Assembly: GCA_942493075.1 (NCBI GenBank)
Contig: OW818681.1
Coordinates: forward strand, 4,340,001-4,404,000
Reading direction: 5' to 3'
Length of the DNA: 64,000 bases
DNA from: JBBQYD01 sp942493075
GTDB lineage: Bacteria > Verrucomicrobiota > Verrucomicrobiia > Limisphaerales > UBA8199
Every line of letters begins with the position of its first letter. Within the stretch, counting starts at the first letter, position 1. A program made the translations under genes and the position numbers. Of the stretch, positions 33,821 through 43,538 are shown piece after piece. The notes below the pieces were generated by a model. It worked only from the letters and a program-made list of their open reading frames with translations, made no database searches and was not told where the DNA came from.

Positions 33821-34309
33821 ATGTCATGGTTCAAAAAAAAACCAGACCCCATCAGTGACCGCGCACGCCAGTTGAGTAGCGAGATAGCCAAACTCGAGGC
33901 TCACATCAAAGAGCTCGACGCAAAGGCTCAGCAGAACCCCGGTCCGAAACTACGATCTACGGCGATGCCTCATTCTCAGCATGCTTCGGAGGCTGGTCCG
34001 ACGCATGACCCGATCTTTGAGCAGGTACACCCAGCCACACCCAAAGGTGAGGGAGACACACCGGACCACTATAACGAGTTGGGAGTGCGAAAATATGATC
34101 TGCCGGCCTTGATCAACCGGATCAAGAACCACTTGCGAGGTCCATCCACCACGAATCCCAAGCTGGTTAGCTATCTGGCGGCTGGAGGAATCCAGGGATT
34201 ACGCCCGTTGCGCTATGAAAAGCGGGTGGCGAGAAGGCGGACCGTGGTGCTGGTTGTCTTCCTGTTCCTGATGCTCCTCGGAATATTCCTGGTCTATGTA
34301 AAACGGTAA
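33821..34309 (+). CDS. small tail-anchored protein, unknown function
   Basis: A 162-residue protein. A short coiled coil (ARQLSSEIAKLEAHIKELDA) leads to a Pro/His-rich linker, a conserved-looking segment LGVRKYDLPALINRIKNHLR, and a terminal membrane helix VVLVVFLFLMLLGIFLVYVK. No catalytic motif is seen. It starts 15 nt after the preceding coiled-coil gene and resembles it in topology, so the pair may form a membrane complex, possibly with the GspE-like ATPase upstream. Confidence 0.6.
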   Translation: MSWFKKKPDPISDRARQLSSEIAKLEAHIKELDAKAQQNPGPKLRSTAMPHSQHASEAGPTHDPIFEQVHPATPKGEGDTPDHYNELGVRKYDLPALINRIKNHLRGPSTTNPKLVSYLAAGGIQGLRPLRYEKRVARRRTVVLVVFLFLMLLGIFLVYVKR

Positions 34310-34316
34310 CGGTAGG

Positions 34317-35777
34317 TTACGCGACGTTCTTCTTCTCAATTTCAGCAAGGTACTTCCGCGTTGCTTTAGGCAGTTCGTGCCAGATACGGATCGCAAGGAT
34401 GCAACCTATCAACGCGAACGGCATCAAGAACATAGGCCAATACCGCCAATCCCAGTTGGTCAGGTAACCCAGGCTGAAAGATTGGATGCCGCTGCCCAGG
34501 TAGACGAAACCATCCACGATACCGGAGCAAGTGGCGGTAGCTTTGCGGCCCCCAAAATCAGCCGCGGCAGTGCCGGACATCAATGAATGCACGCCGATCA
34601 CGGCCATGGAAATCAACACCGCAGCCAACCCGATTGTGAAAGGTGAACTGTAGATGTAAACAGCCATAATGCCTGTCATGATGAACATGAATGCGCACAG
34701 GAATGCTGCGGGCGGGCCTCGGCGAGATTGAAACAAGCGATCAGACATCAGACCGCCTGCGAAGCCACCAATGATGCCAAAAATGCACAGCAGAAATCCC
34801 CAGTTTTCGTGAAAAAACTCGGCGCCGGGTTGTTTCACTTCCTTCGCAAAGATAAAGTACCATTGCATGATACCGTTGCGAATGGCGCCAGAGGTCATGT
34901 CGATCAGGGCGACCATGATCATCAGTTTGCTGGTGAACACCTTCTTCAGGAGATCCATCGCGGAGAACTCCACTTCCATCTGCCCGGAACTCGCATCATG
35001 CGTGTCAAATGGAGGGAAGCCTGCCTCCTCCGGCGTATCCTTGATCAGGAAGAAATCAATGGCAGCCCAGAACACCAACAGCACTGCTGGAATGAAGAAA
35101 ACCGCCCAGGTTGCGTCCACCGGCTTGGTGTCGACGGCGAAGATTTTCCAGATGAACCGGCCGAACCAACCGTTATGGGAAGCGTTGGCCTGGGTCATGT
35201 TCACGATCGCCTGCCCCCAATCGAATGCGAAGTAAACGCCAAGCGAGATTAGCGTGCCGAAGATCGCGCCAAAGACGCCCCGCTCACGCACGTGAAACCA
35301 GTAGGCCTTAACTTTGATGATGGAGACGGCCCCGTAGCTCTGGAAGAACATGTTGATGGAATAGAGCGCGGAGAATGCCACCACCATGTTCATTTTCAGT
35401 CGGCCCATGACCATCAGGTAAGTGAGCACGCCCAGGGCGACATTCGCCAGAGAGCTGCCGATAGCGGCAATCATGATGCCCTTTTTCCCACCAATCTTAT
35501 CGACCAGGGGGCCGTTTATGAGAAAGGACACCGCATACGTGATGGTTCCGGCGGCAAAGATCAGGCCGAAATCCTCCTTGGACATCCCATTCCCCAAGGC
35601 ATTCTTGGAGACGTTAAGATTGTAACGTCCCATGTACAAAAAGGCATAGGTCATGCCCAAGGGAAACCAATTGATGAACCGACGCAGCATGAACCAACTC
35701 CCATGCTTCATCGGGTTGTTCTTGAAGTACAACCAGACTACGACCGCCAGACAGCCAACAACAAAGAGAACGTGCAT
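34317..35777 (-). CDS. MFS transporter of the organophosphate:phosphate antiporter type (GlpT/UhpT-like)
   Basis: A 486-residue inner-membrane protein with about 12 helices. The N-terminal signature YAFLYMGRYNLNVSKNALG and DKIGGKKGIMIAAIGSSLAN matches the OPA family, which exchanges sugar phosphates or glycerol 3-phosphate for phosphate. A charged cytoplasmic loop near residue 260-280 separates two six-helix halves. Substrate cannot be assigned. An extra N-terminal helix (1-20) precedes the usual start near residue 23 (MKHGSWFMLRRFINWFP), so that Met is an alternative start. Confidence 0.85.
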   Translation of the reverse strand: MHVLFVVGCLAVVVWLYFKNNPMKHGSWFMLRRFINWFPLGMTYAFLYMGRYNLNVSKNALGNGMSKEDFGLIFAAGTITYAVSFLINGPLVDKIGGKKGIMIAAIGSSLANVALGVLTYLMVMGRLKMNMVVAFSALYSINMFFQSYGAVSIIKVKAYWFHVRERGVFGAIFGTLISLGVYFAFDWGQAIVNMTQANASHNGWFGRFIWKIFAVDTKPVDATWAVFFIPAVLLVFWAAIDFFLIKDTPEEAGFPPFDTHDASSGQMEVEFSAMDLLKKVFTSKLMIMVALIDMTSGAIRNGIMQWYFIFAKEVKQPGAEFFHENWGFLLCIFGIIGGFAGGLMSDRLFQSRRGPPAAFLCAFMFIMTGIMAVYIYSSPFTIGLAAVLISMAVIGVHSLMSGTAAADFGGRKATATCSGIVDGFVYLGSGIQSFSLGYLTNWDWRYWPMFLMPFALIGCILAIRIWHELPKATRKYLAEIEKKNVA

Positions 35778-35849
35778 GTAATAGCAGGCTGAAGGCTACA
35801 GCACAACGTCGAGGCGTCAAGCTTCGGAAGGCGGGGATTTGAGCCGAAT

Positions 35850-35890
35850 CGTGGAACAAGGAGGACGGCGAGACGCCGCCCCCTCTCGCC
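35850..35890. repeat. GAGAC-loop hairpin repeat, copy 2
   Basis: The sequence CGTGGAACAAGGAGGACGGC followed by GAGACGCCG is nearly the same over ~30 nt as 54661-54692. The stem is CGGC/GCCG around GAGAC. A GCCGCCGCGTCTCATGGTGAC segment about 40 nt downstream resembles the GCCGCGTGA palindromes. Confidence 0.65.
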
Positions 35891-35948
35891 GGCGAGGACG
35901 CCTGACGCTACACACCAAGGTGCCGCCGCGTCTCATGGTGACCAAATC

Positions 35949-35982
35949 AAAAAAGGGATGGAGATTTGCACCTCCATCCCTG
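35949..35982 (-). terminator. intrinsic terminator of the PEP-CTERM gene
   Basis: On the minus strand, GGGATGGAG...CTCCATCCC with a 8-nt loop is followed by TTTTTT. It lies 33 nt past the stop of the PEP-CTERM protein gene. Confidence 0.88.
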
Positions 35983-36014
35983 TGCGCTTTGGAGGCCGGT
36001 TTGGTTCCCTTTGC

Positions 36015-36584
36015 TTAATGCAATCGGCGGCGAACCAGCGCGAGTCCGCAAAATGCACTGCCCAGCAACGCGACGGTTACGCCACCTTCTGGAACGGCAT
36101 GATTCGGCGGAGCAGGATCTGGGGTGTTGATTCTGGGCATCTCGCGCTCGACGCCATACGCCGTCAGTTCGGCTGAGACAAGGGTGAAGCTCCCGGTGGT
36201 GCGGGTAATGACGTAGTTGAGGACTCCATCAGCCTGTAATTGGCCCAGGAACACAGCGGCGTCCACTCCGAGCGTTAACTCTCGAACAAAGGTCGCAGAT
36301 CCGGACCAGTTTCCGAGGTCGAGCTCGAAGCTTCTCAAAGTATTGCCACCTGTAAACGTGAAGAAAGCGCTAGCGGTGTTCAAAGTATGGAAGGAAGGAT
36401 TGTAGCCGCTCAGATCTCCGGCTCCACCGTCACCAGTGGAGATGTTGAATGACCCCCTGTAATCATACGAGGATGACCCGCCGTTGAGGGTGGTGTTAAT
36501 CAGATCATAGTCTCTGAATGTTATAGCGTGCCCGGTTCCGGCAAGCAGAAGCGTTACTAGAGCAATGGTGGTTATGGTTTTCAC
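36015..36584 (-). CDS. PEP-CTERM-type exported protein (VPEGG anchor)
   Basis: A 189-residue protein with signal peptide MKTITTIALVTLLLAGTGHA. The beta-rich middle contains GGNTLRSFELDLGNWSGSAT. The C-terminus is a classic sorting tail: VPEGGVTVALLGSAFCGLAL then VRRRLH, i.e. a PEP-like motif, a helix and a basic end. Such tails are processed by an exosortase and tie the protein to the cell surface or exopolysaccharide. No exosortase lies in this window. The gene is monocistronic with its own terminator. Confidence 0.88.
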   Translation of the reverse strand: MKTITTIALVTLLLAGTGHAITFRDYDLINTTLNGGSSSYDYRGSFNISTGDGGAGDLSGYNPSFHTLNTASAFFTFTGGNTLRSFELDLGNWSGSATFVRELTLGVDAAVFLGQLQADGVLNYVITRTTGSFTLVSAELTAYGVEREMPRINTPDPAPPNHAVPEGGVTVALLGSAFCGLALVRRRLH

Positions 36585-37055
36585 TGAAATCGGGTGCGAA
36601 CAACTTGTTCACTCCCCGCACCCGGGGAGGCCGGGCGGATGTTTAGTTGCCACAGCGCGGGAACATTAGCACCGAAGCGCATGAGCACAACATGCCTTGG
36701 AGGGTTGAGAATCCTATTGCCAATACGTTGTCCACGATAGCCGCAGGCGTAACCAGATTTAGATTTCGAAGTCATCCGCATGACTACGGATAGCTCTCCG
36801 TAATGATCAAGCCGCTGGGCGGCATTCACCCCATTGCTTCACTCTTAGCCTCGGAGCCCACCAAAGAGGGTTCGTTTTTAACTTTACGCTGGCTGAGAGC
36901 ACCTCTTGACACCGTGCCTTGGCGTCCCGATGATTCGCCAAATGCGCGGAAGAAGACACCCACAGGGGCTGAGCAGTCTACGGCCGGTCTGGCGAACAAC
37001 CAGATTGCCGTTTTCTTGGCGCATCTTAACCAACCCCATAGCGACAGACTAACAA
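36585..37055. other. intergenic region without a supported gene
   Basis: 470 nt between the PEP-CTERM gene and gdhA. Short open frames on both strands have no start, composition or similarity that I can support. The region probably carries the divergent promoters of both genes. Confidence 0.5.
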
Positions 37056-38396
37056 ATGCATCCTTATATCTCTGAAGTGCTGGACATCGTAGCCCGGCGC
37101 AACGCTGGCGAACCGGAATTCCTGCAAGCCACTCGGGAAGTCATCGAGTGTCTTGGACCCGTAATCGAAAAGAAACGGAAGTACCAGGATCACCGCATCC
37201 TTGAGCGCATCGTTGAGCCCGAGCGCCAAATCCTCTTCCGCGTTGCCTGGCTGGATGACTCAGGCCGTGTTCAGGTCAACCGCGGCTTTCGCGTTCAGTA
37301 CAACAGCGCCATCGGGCCTTTCAAAGGCGGCCTGCGCTTCCATCCGAGCGTCAACCTCGGCATCCTCAAATTCCTCGGGTTTGAGCAAATCTTCAAGAAC
37401 GCCCTGACAACCCTGCCGATGGGCGGTGGCAAAGGTGGTTCGGATTTCGATCCCAAGGGTAAATCCGACGCCGAAGTGATGCGTTTCTGCCAGAGCTTCA
37501 TGACCGAACTCTATCGCCATATTGGCCCGGACACCGATGTGCCTGCGGGCGATATCGGGGTGGGTGGCCGTGAGATCGGCTACCTCTTTGGGCAGTACAA
37601 GCGGCTCAAGAGTGAGTTTTCCGGCGTGCTGACCGGCAAAGCTCTGGGCTGGGGCGGCTCCCTGGTCCGGCCCGAGGCGACAGGTTATGGCGCAGTTTAC
37701 TTCGCGCAGGAAATGCTTAAGACGAAGGGTGAAACCCTCGAAGGCAAAACCTGCACCGTATCCGGTTCAGGTAACGTGGCCCAGTATACCGTGGAGAAAC
37801 TGCTCCAATTGGGCGCAAAGCCGGTAACCCTGTCAGACTCCGACGGCACCATCCATGATCCGGATGGTTTTACCGCTGAGAAGCTGGCCTGGGTGCAAAA
37901 CCTCAAGAACATGCGCCGCGGCCGTATCAAAGAATACGCCGAGAAGTTCAAGGCAACCTACATCGCCGGTCAGCGCCCGTGGGCGGTTAAGTGCGATTGT
38001 GCGTTCCCGAGCGCCACGCAAAACGAAATCAACGGCGATGATGCCCGGACGCTGCTCAAAAACGGCTGCCGCCTGGTATCCGAAGGCGCCAACATGCCTT
38101 CTACACCGGAAGCCGTGGATCAATACCTGCAGGCCAAGATTTCCTACGGGCCGGGCAAGGCTGCGAACGCCGGTGGTGTGGCCACCTCAGGCCTTGAGAT
38201 GAGCCAGAATTCGATGCGCTTGAGCTGGAACCGCGAAGAAGTTGATCAGCGCCTGCATCGCATCATGGTGGACATCCACCGCAACTGCTGCAACACGGCC
38301 GAAGAATTCGGCGTGCCTGGCAACTATGTCGTCGGCGCGAACATTGCCGGCTTCGTCAAAGTGGCTGACGCCATGATCGACCAGGGCGTCGTATAG
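37056..38396 (+). CDS. gdhA: NADP-specific glutamate dehydrogenase
   Basis: A 446-residue hexameric enzyme that makes glutamate from 2-oxoglutarate, ammonia and NADPH. Family signatures are all present: FRVAWLDDSGRVQVNRGFRV, 'FKGGLRFHPSVNLGILKFLG', LPMGGGKGGSDFDPKGKSD (catalytic Lys region), the Rossmann GSGNVAQYTVEKL, and KAANAGGVATSGLEMSQNS. Length and motifs fit the small bacterial assimilatory type. The PPDK-like fusion gene starts only 9 nt downstream, so both are likely in one operon linking nitrogen assimilation and carbon status. Confidence 0.96.
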   Translation: MHPYISEVLDIVARRNAGEPEFLQATREVIECLGPVIEKKRKYQDHRILERIVEPERQILFRVAWLDDSGRVQVNRGFRVQYNSAIGPFKGGLRFHPSVNLGILKFLGFEQIFKNALTTLPMGGGKGGSDFDPKGKSDAEVMRFCQSFMTELYRHIGPDTDVPAGDIGVGGREIGYLFGQYKRLKSEFSGVLTGKALGWGGSLVRPEATGYGAVYFAQEMLKTKGETLEGKTCTVSGSGNVAQYTVEKLLQLGAKPVTLSDSDGTIHDPDGFTAEKLAWVQNLKNMRRGRIKEYAEKFKATYIAGQRPWAVKCDCAFPSATQNEINGDDARTLLKNGCRLVSEGANMPSTPEAVDQYLQAKISYGPGKAANAGGVATSGLEMSQNSMRLSWNREEVDQRLHRIMVDIHRNCCNTAEEFGVPGNYVVGANIAGFVKVADAMIDQGVV

Positions 38397-38405
38397 CTGA
38401 GACTG

Positions 38406-40982
38406 ATGACTAACCGCCGCGTCCACGCGACTACCGGCTTGCCCGGGCTCGATGCAGTACTTCACGGCATCGAGCCCGGTGACAACATCGTGTGGGAAGT
38501 GGACAATATAGCGGACTACCAGGAGCTGGTCACTCCTTACGCTGCGGCAGCCCTCGCGGCAGAGCGCCATTTGGTTTACTTCCGCTTCGCTGATCATCCG
38601 CCACTGTTGCCTGATAATTCACCCGCCGAGCAACACCGACTAGACCCCAAGGAAGGCTTCGAATCGTTCGTACGGCTGGTCCATGAGGTGATCGAAGCCG
38701 CCGGGCCGGGCACAATTTATATTTTTGATTGCCTCTCCGCCCTGGCCGATACCTGGTTCTCGGATCAGAGCCTGGGGAATTTTTTCAAGCTGACATGCCC
38801 CCGGCTGTGGGACCTTGAAACAGTCACTTACTTTGGACTTTATCGAGACCGACATTCGATGTACGCGCTGGACCCTATCCGGCAGACCACGCAGTTCATG
38901 CTCGATGTGTTCCGGCTGGACGGCCGGTTGTACATCCGCCCGGTGAAAGTGCAACACCGTTCCCGGAACGTCATGAACACGCTGCACGTGCGCAGCGGCC
39001 AATCGTTCCTGCCGGTGAAGGACAGCGCCGTGCTTGCGCCCATCCTATCGCGGACCCAGTGGCCGCGGTTGCAGAGCGACCGCCGCGCAGGCCATTGGCG
39101 CCGCATCTTCCAGGAGGCCCAGACGACGCTGGAAGATTTCGAGAAGCAACGCTGTCCTGTTGAACGGGTGACCGAAATGTGTGAGAAGGTGCGCTGGGTC
39201 ATGCGCGTGCATCGATCTGGCATCGCCCAGCTTGTTGAACGATTTCTCACGCTTGAAGATTTTCTCCTGATTCGTGATCGCATGATCGGCATCGGCTCTG
39301 TTGGTGGCAAGACCCTCGGGATGCTTGTGGCGCGCGCGATTCTGCGCCAGCGCGACCCCCAGCTTGCTGCCCGCCTCGAGGTGCACGACTCTTTCTTTGT
39401 CGGTGCCGAGGTCTTCATCACCTTCCTGGTGCAGAATGACGTCTGGTGGATTCGGGATCAGCAGAAGAGTTCGGAAAAGTTCCTCAAAGATTTGGAGGAA
39501 GGCAGGCGCCGGATCGTTGCTGGAAAATTCCCGGACGGAATCCTGGAACAGTTTCAGGGGATGCTGGATTACTTCGGCGAGTCGCCGTACATCGTGCGCT
39601 CCAGTTCCATCCTGGAAGATGCGCGAGGGAATGCGTTCTCCGGCAAGTACGACAGTGTTTTCGTTGTGAATCGCGGCTCACGCGAGCAACGGATGGAAGC
39701 CCTGCTCAACGCAGTTCGGTGCGTATATGCGAGCGTTCTGAACGAAGAAGCCCTCACCTACCGCAAACGTCGCGGCCTTCTTGAGAGTGAAGAACGCATG
39801 GCGCTGCTGATCATGCGTGTTTCGGGTGCGCCTCATGGGCGGTATTACTATCCTCAGGCGGCCGGAGTCGGCCTCTCGTTTAATCCTTTTGTCTGGCATA
39901 AGGATATCGATCCCCAGGCTGGACTCGTGCGCCTGGTCTTCGGTTTGGGAACCCGTGCCGTGGACCGCTGTGACGATGATTATACCCGGCTAGTCGCTCT
40001 AAATGCGCCTGGCCGCCGGCCTGAAGCTAACTTCGACGAGGTCTTCTATCACTCTCAGCGACGGATGGACTGCCTGGACCTGCAAGACGGCAACTTTGTC
40101 TCCCTACCCTTCCAGGACGTCATTGCTGAGGGCCCTGAGTTTACGCTCGATCTCTATCTTTCGCACGCGACCGAGGCCCTGCCCCTGGTCACCTTCGACC
40201 GCCTGCTCACGGAGACGCCTGTGGCGAAAGATCTCCGGAAGATGCTCCAGATCCTGGAGGAAATGTACGAGCATCCGGTGGATATCGAATTCACGATTAA
40301 TTTTCTTGGGGACGGCTCATACCGTATCCACCTGCTTCAGTGTCGAACATTTCAAATCCAGCGTGAGCATGGAGCGATTTCGCCGCTGGTTGAGGCCAAA
40401 CGGTCCACACTCCTGGCTGCTCATGGCGCCGTAATCGGCGTGAGCCGAGAACAGCGTCTGTCTCGGATCGTTTACATCATCACGGAAAAATACGCCACGT
40501 TGTCTGAGCAGGATCGGTATGGCGTAGCCCGGGTAATTGGGGATATCAACCGAGCCCACCCGGTGGATGATCGTGGCCTGATGTTGATCGGCCCTGGCCG
40601 CTGGGGCACTCACAGCCCATCTCTTGGCATACCTGTATCCTTCTCTGAAATCAGCCGGGCCTCGGTTATTTGTGAGGTCGTGGCCATGCACGAACGGCTG
40701 ATACCTGATGTTTCCCTGGGCACGCATTTCTTCAACGATCTCGTCGAGCATGACATGCTCTACATTGCTTATTTCCCCCAAAAGACCGGTGCAAGCCTGG
40801 ATGCCGCCTGGTTCCAGAATGCTCCCAACAAATTGCTGGAAATGGTTCCCAGCGCAACGCGGTTCGCGGATATGATCCGGGTGATTGATTGCTCGGATGA
40901 AACGGGGACGCCGGTATGGCTGCGCGCCGATACGACCACGCAAGAGGCGTTGGTTTTTACCGCACCGGCCGGAGGAAAATGA
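38406..40982 (+). CDS. KaiC-like (Walker-A-less) domain fused to PEP/pyruvate-dikinase ATP-grasp domain
   Basis: An 858-residue cytoplasmic protein. Residues 1-~190 follow a RecA/KaiC-like order (TTGLPGLDAVLHGIEPGDNI, then YIFDCLSALAD), but the usual GxxGxGKT loop is replaced by EVDNIADYQ, so it should not bind ATP in the usual way. Residues ~295-720 match the PPDK/PEP-synthase N-terminal ATP-grasp domain (GSVGGKTLGMLVARAIL, SPYIVRSSSILEDARGNAFS, GKYDSVF). The His swivel and PEP-binding domains of true PEP synthases are missing. It may be a regulatory or kinase-like enzyme; the reaction is unknown. It follows gdhA by 9 nt. Confidence 0.8.
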   Translation: MTNRRVHATTGLPGLDAVLHGIEPGDNIVWEVDNIADYQELVTPYAAAALAAERHLVYFRFADHPPLLPDNSPAEQHRLDPKEGFESFVRLVHEVIEAAGPGTIYIFDCLSALADTWFSDQSLGNFFKLTCPRLWDLETVTYFGLYRDRHSMYALDPIRQTTQFMLDVFRLDGRLYIRPVKVQHRSRNVMNTLHVRSGQSFLPVKDSAVLAPILSRTQWPRLQSDRRAGHWRRIFQEAQTTLEDFEKQRCPVERVTEMCEKVRWVMRVHRSGIAQLVERFLTLEDFLLIRDRMIGIGSVGGKTLGMLVARAILRQRDPQLAARLEVHDSFFVGAEVFITFLVQNDVWWIRDQQKSSEKFLKDLEEGRRRIVAGKFPDGILEQFQGMLDYFGESPYIVRSSSILEDARGNAFSGKYDSVFVVNRGSREQRMEALLNAVRCVYASVLNEEALTYRKRRGLLESEERMALLIMRVSGAPHGRYYYPQAAGVGLSFNPFVWHKDIDPQAGLVRLVFGLGTRAVDRCDDDYTRLVALNAPGRRPEANFDEVFYHSQRRMDCLDLQDGNFVSLPFQDVIAEGPEFTLDLYLSHATEALPLVTFDRLLTETPVAKDLRKMLQILEEMYEHPVDIEFTINFLGDGSYRIHLLQCRTFQIQREHGAISPLVEAKRSTLLAAHGAVIGVSREQRLSRIVYIITEKYATLSEQDRYGVARVIGDINRAHPVDDRGLMLIGPGRWGTHSPSLGIPVSFSEISRASVICEVVAMHERLIPDVSLGTHFFNDLVEHDMLYIAYFPQKTGASLDAAWFQNAPNKLLEMVPSATRFADMIRVIDCSDETGTPVWLRADTTTQEALVFTAPAGGK

Positions 40983-41051
40983 TGAATGGCTGCTGCAAAT
41001 CAGCCTCTCGGGGACGCCGCCCTCGGATCGCTTTTCGCGCCTGAATGGATC

Positions 41052-43523
41052 TCAAGGCTGCTGGCGCGCCCTAAAGTATTTGGCCGCCGACCTGACGGGG
41101 TTGGTGTCGATAACCACTTGGGAACCGGTGGTGTTTGTCAGTGCTCCGAACCTCACCCATTCCGTCAGATTCGTGGAGGCCTCGATGTCGTAGCCTCCGC
41201 CTGTTTCTGATTGGAGTCGAAACGAGAACGAGCCATCTATGTCCGCCCGGGGAGATGCCAGCTTGGGTGGTCCATACAGGATGCCAGCGAGATCGCTCGA
41301 AAAATCGGGGAGCTGAAGCATCAGCGCAGCGTTAGTTGTGCTGCCCCGCGTGTACCCTACCGCGGAGCCTGTCGAAGGATCATACCAGCGGACTACATAT
41401 TCTCCTGCAGGCCAGTTCGTGAGAGTTACAGACTGGCCTGTTTGGATCGGGAGATTGGCGTTTGTGGCGTTGCCCGGGAAGGCAGTTCCTGGAGCAACCA
41501 CATAGACCAAGGCTTCGCGAGGCCCACCCAGGCCGATCGGTTCACAGGGCGGCTGCCAGCCGTTAGCATAGTGTGCCGGGATAACCTGCTCAAGGCGCAC
41601 CCAATCCAGGTAAAACCAATCGGAGCCCAGGTTCACGATTTCAATCACCCGTTTGCCGGGTGGAATGTTCACTGTGATATCCAGGTTGTATTCGTTTGTC
41701 ACCGACCAGCCATCGTCCAGATTGGGGAAATTGGTTCGATAAAGCTCGGCGCCATCGCATCGGACCGCGAGGATGGAATTCCAGGAGACGGAATTGACAT
41801 GCAAAACCAGCCGGGCGTTGTTGGTAAACCAAGCGTTCAGTTGAAATGGGATTCGCAGTTCGGCGTGTGAGGTGCCATGCACAAAGCTATTGAGCGCGCT
41901 CGCGGCAATGCTTGAGGCCGTTGCATCAGGGACTGCTAGCTTTCCGCTGAGCAACGTTCCCCAACTTGTCGATAAGGGCAGTGTGATGCCAAAGGGAGCT
42001 CCGGTCACCGCGTCCCCGACCGTCTGAGGTGGGTTCGCCAAGGCGTGAAACTGAAGATTGGTCCAGGCACCCTCTCCCCAACCCGTGCGACCGAGAATGG
42101 AAGAGAGCGCGCTGTAAGCCAGATAAAGGTTTTCACTGTGAATGTTCTCCCACCACCAGGACATGGCGGTGCCAACCGACCCGCCAAGGGCGCCCCCCCA
42201 AAGCCCCTGCCGAAAACCGCGGAGAAAGGGGTCGGCTGCACGGTTCCATCCTTGCCAACTGGTTCCATACTCATCAATCAGGACCGGTTTCCCATACTTC
42301 TGCCGTAGTGTTTGGGTGAGCGTGCTAAAGGTCGCCGCTGGCCGAGCAGGGCCGTAGGAATGAACGCAGACATAGTCAATCTGCGGCAGGGTCCATATCT
42401 CAGGGTGAGGTTCGACGGACGTGAAGCTGGTCGTCAGCAGATGACTGAAAGGGTCGTTGGTGCGCATCCACGAACCCATGCGGCGATGCCATGCCGCGAC
42501 ATCGTTTGCGTTAAGCAGTGAAGATACATTGTCGATCTCGTTGAAAAACTGCCAGGACAGGATGCTCGGACTATAGCCGTAACGGGCCACCAGGTAGCGC
42601 AGCCGTTTCTGGTATGCCGACTGGGCAGCGGAGTTGGTGAAGAAGGCGTTGGGGTTGGCGCAGGGGCCGCCATTAGCCACGTTGTACGGATTGACTTTCC
42701 AATTGTTATTTCCACCCCAGTAATCGGGTTCAACCGCGAACATTCCGTGGTAATCCAGGCACAACTCGAGATAAATCCCGCGTTGCTCAGCCAGACGCAG
42801 CACGTAATCCAGTTGCCATGCACGATCCAGGCGGTAACGGGTCAGCGAATTGGACTCTGCCTCAAGCCCAAAGGACCAGGGGCACATCCAGAGCCTTGCG
42901 AAGTTAGCCCCGGCTGTCTGAAACGACGCGAACCAATCGTCGTAATCGTAGGTTCCTCTTGATCCATGCCAGCACACATTCGCACCGATCAAAGGCAGGG
43001 CTTGGCTATCGCCAGTCTCGAAGTAGAGCTTCTCAGGCGCGAGGCGCACATAGCCTGCACGCGATGGAGCTGTGCCCGCCACAGAAAAGGTGTTTGTAAC
43101 GGGAGCACCATAGGCCACCCCGTTGGTTGCGACAGAGACCACCACCGTGTAATCGCCCGTTGTCGGTGGGGCATAGCGCAGCCGCCACTCTGGCGTGTTC
43201 GCCAGGCTTAGAACCTCGCTTGTGCCGCTAAGTTGACGCACATAATCCTGATGCCAATAGGCAGGGACTTTTCTGAGTTCACCAGTGGGAGACCTGAACT
43301 CGGCATCCACACGTATTACATCAGGGTCGAACGGATTGTTGGCAGTCGGCACACCGAGAACGCGAAACTCCATTCGCTGCCATGGTGCTCCGGCTGTTAA
43401 CACCGCCACCTGAACGGCAGCGAAAGCGGAGCTGATGAGGGTCAAAAGGATTCCAATCGTGAGAGCGGCTCTTCGAACCCGGCAGCCTTGTGGCGATGGT
43501 TTAAAACTTCGTACTTCCTGCAT
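41052..43523 (-). CDS. secreted GH5-like glycosidase with DUF5060-like N-terminal domain
   Basis: An 823-residue exported enzyme (signal to ~residue 36, SSAFA). Residues ~40-150 are a beta domain of the DUF5060 type. Residues ~165-480 form a TIM barrel: FARLWMCPWSFGLEAE, LELCLDYHGMF, WQFFNEIDN (acid/base Glu, ~326) and VLIDEYGTSW (nucleophile Glu, ~418). Then come carbohydrate-binding-like modules and a final RLQSETGGGYDIEASTNLTE segment common in Verrucomicrobiota secreted enzymes. It probably cuts a plant or algal beta-glycan or mannan. It starts 16 nt after the response regulator gene, so it is likely in that operon. Confidence 0.8.
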   Translation of the reverse strand: MQEVRSFKPSPQGCRVRRAALTIGILLTLISSAFAAVQVAVLTAGAPWQRMEFRVLGVPTANNPFDPDVIRVDAEFRSPTGELRKVPAYWHQDYVRQLSGTSEVLSLANTPEWRLRYAPPTTGDYTVVVSVATNGVAYGAPVTNTFSVAGTAPSRAGYVRLAPEKLYFETGDSQALPLIGANVCWHGSRGTYDYDDWFASFQTAGANFARLWMCPWSFGLEAESNSLTRYRLDRAWQLDYVLRLAEQRGIYLELCLDYHGMFAVEPDYWGGNNNWKVNPYNVANGGPCANPNAFFTNSAAQSAYQKRLRYLVARYGYSPSILSWQFFNEIDNVSSLLNANDVAAWHRRMGSWMRTNDPFSHLLTTSFTSVEPHPEIWTLPQIDYVCVHSYGPARPAATFSTLTQTLRQKYGKPVLIDEYGTSWQGWNRAADPFLRGFRQGLWGGALGGSVGTAMSWWWENIHSENLYLAYSALSSILGRTGWGEGAWTNLQFHALANPPQTVGDAVTGAPFGITLPLSTSWGTLLSGKLAVPDATASSIAASALNSFVHGTSHAELRIPFQLNAWFTNNARLVLHVNSVSWNSILAVRCDGAELYRTNFPNLDDGWSVTNEYNLDITVNIPPGKRVIEIVNLGSDWFYLDWVRLEQVIPAHYANGWQPPCEPIGLGGPREALVYVVAPGTAFPGNATNANLPIQTGQSVTLTNWPAGEYVVRWYDPSTGSAVGYTRGSTTNAALMLQLPDFSSDLAGILYGPPKLASPRADIDGSFSFRLQSETGGGYDIEASTNLTEWVRFGALTNTTGSQVVIDTNPVRSAAKYFRARQQP

Positions 43524-43538
43524 AAAAATGAGCGGGGC

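Noticed and set aside
36581..36829. An 82-codon minus-strand open frame upstream of the PEP-CTERM gene
   Set aside because: Basic, low-complexity product, no convincing start signal and no recognised family; not enough to call a gene.
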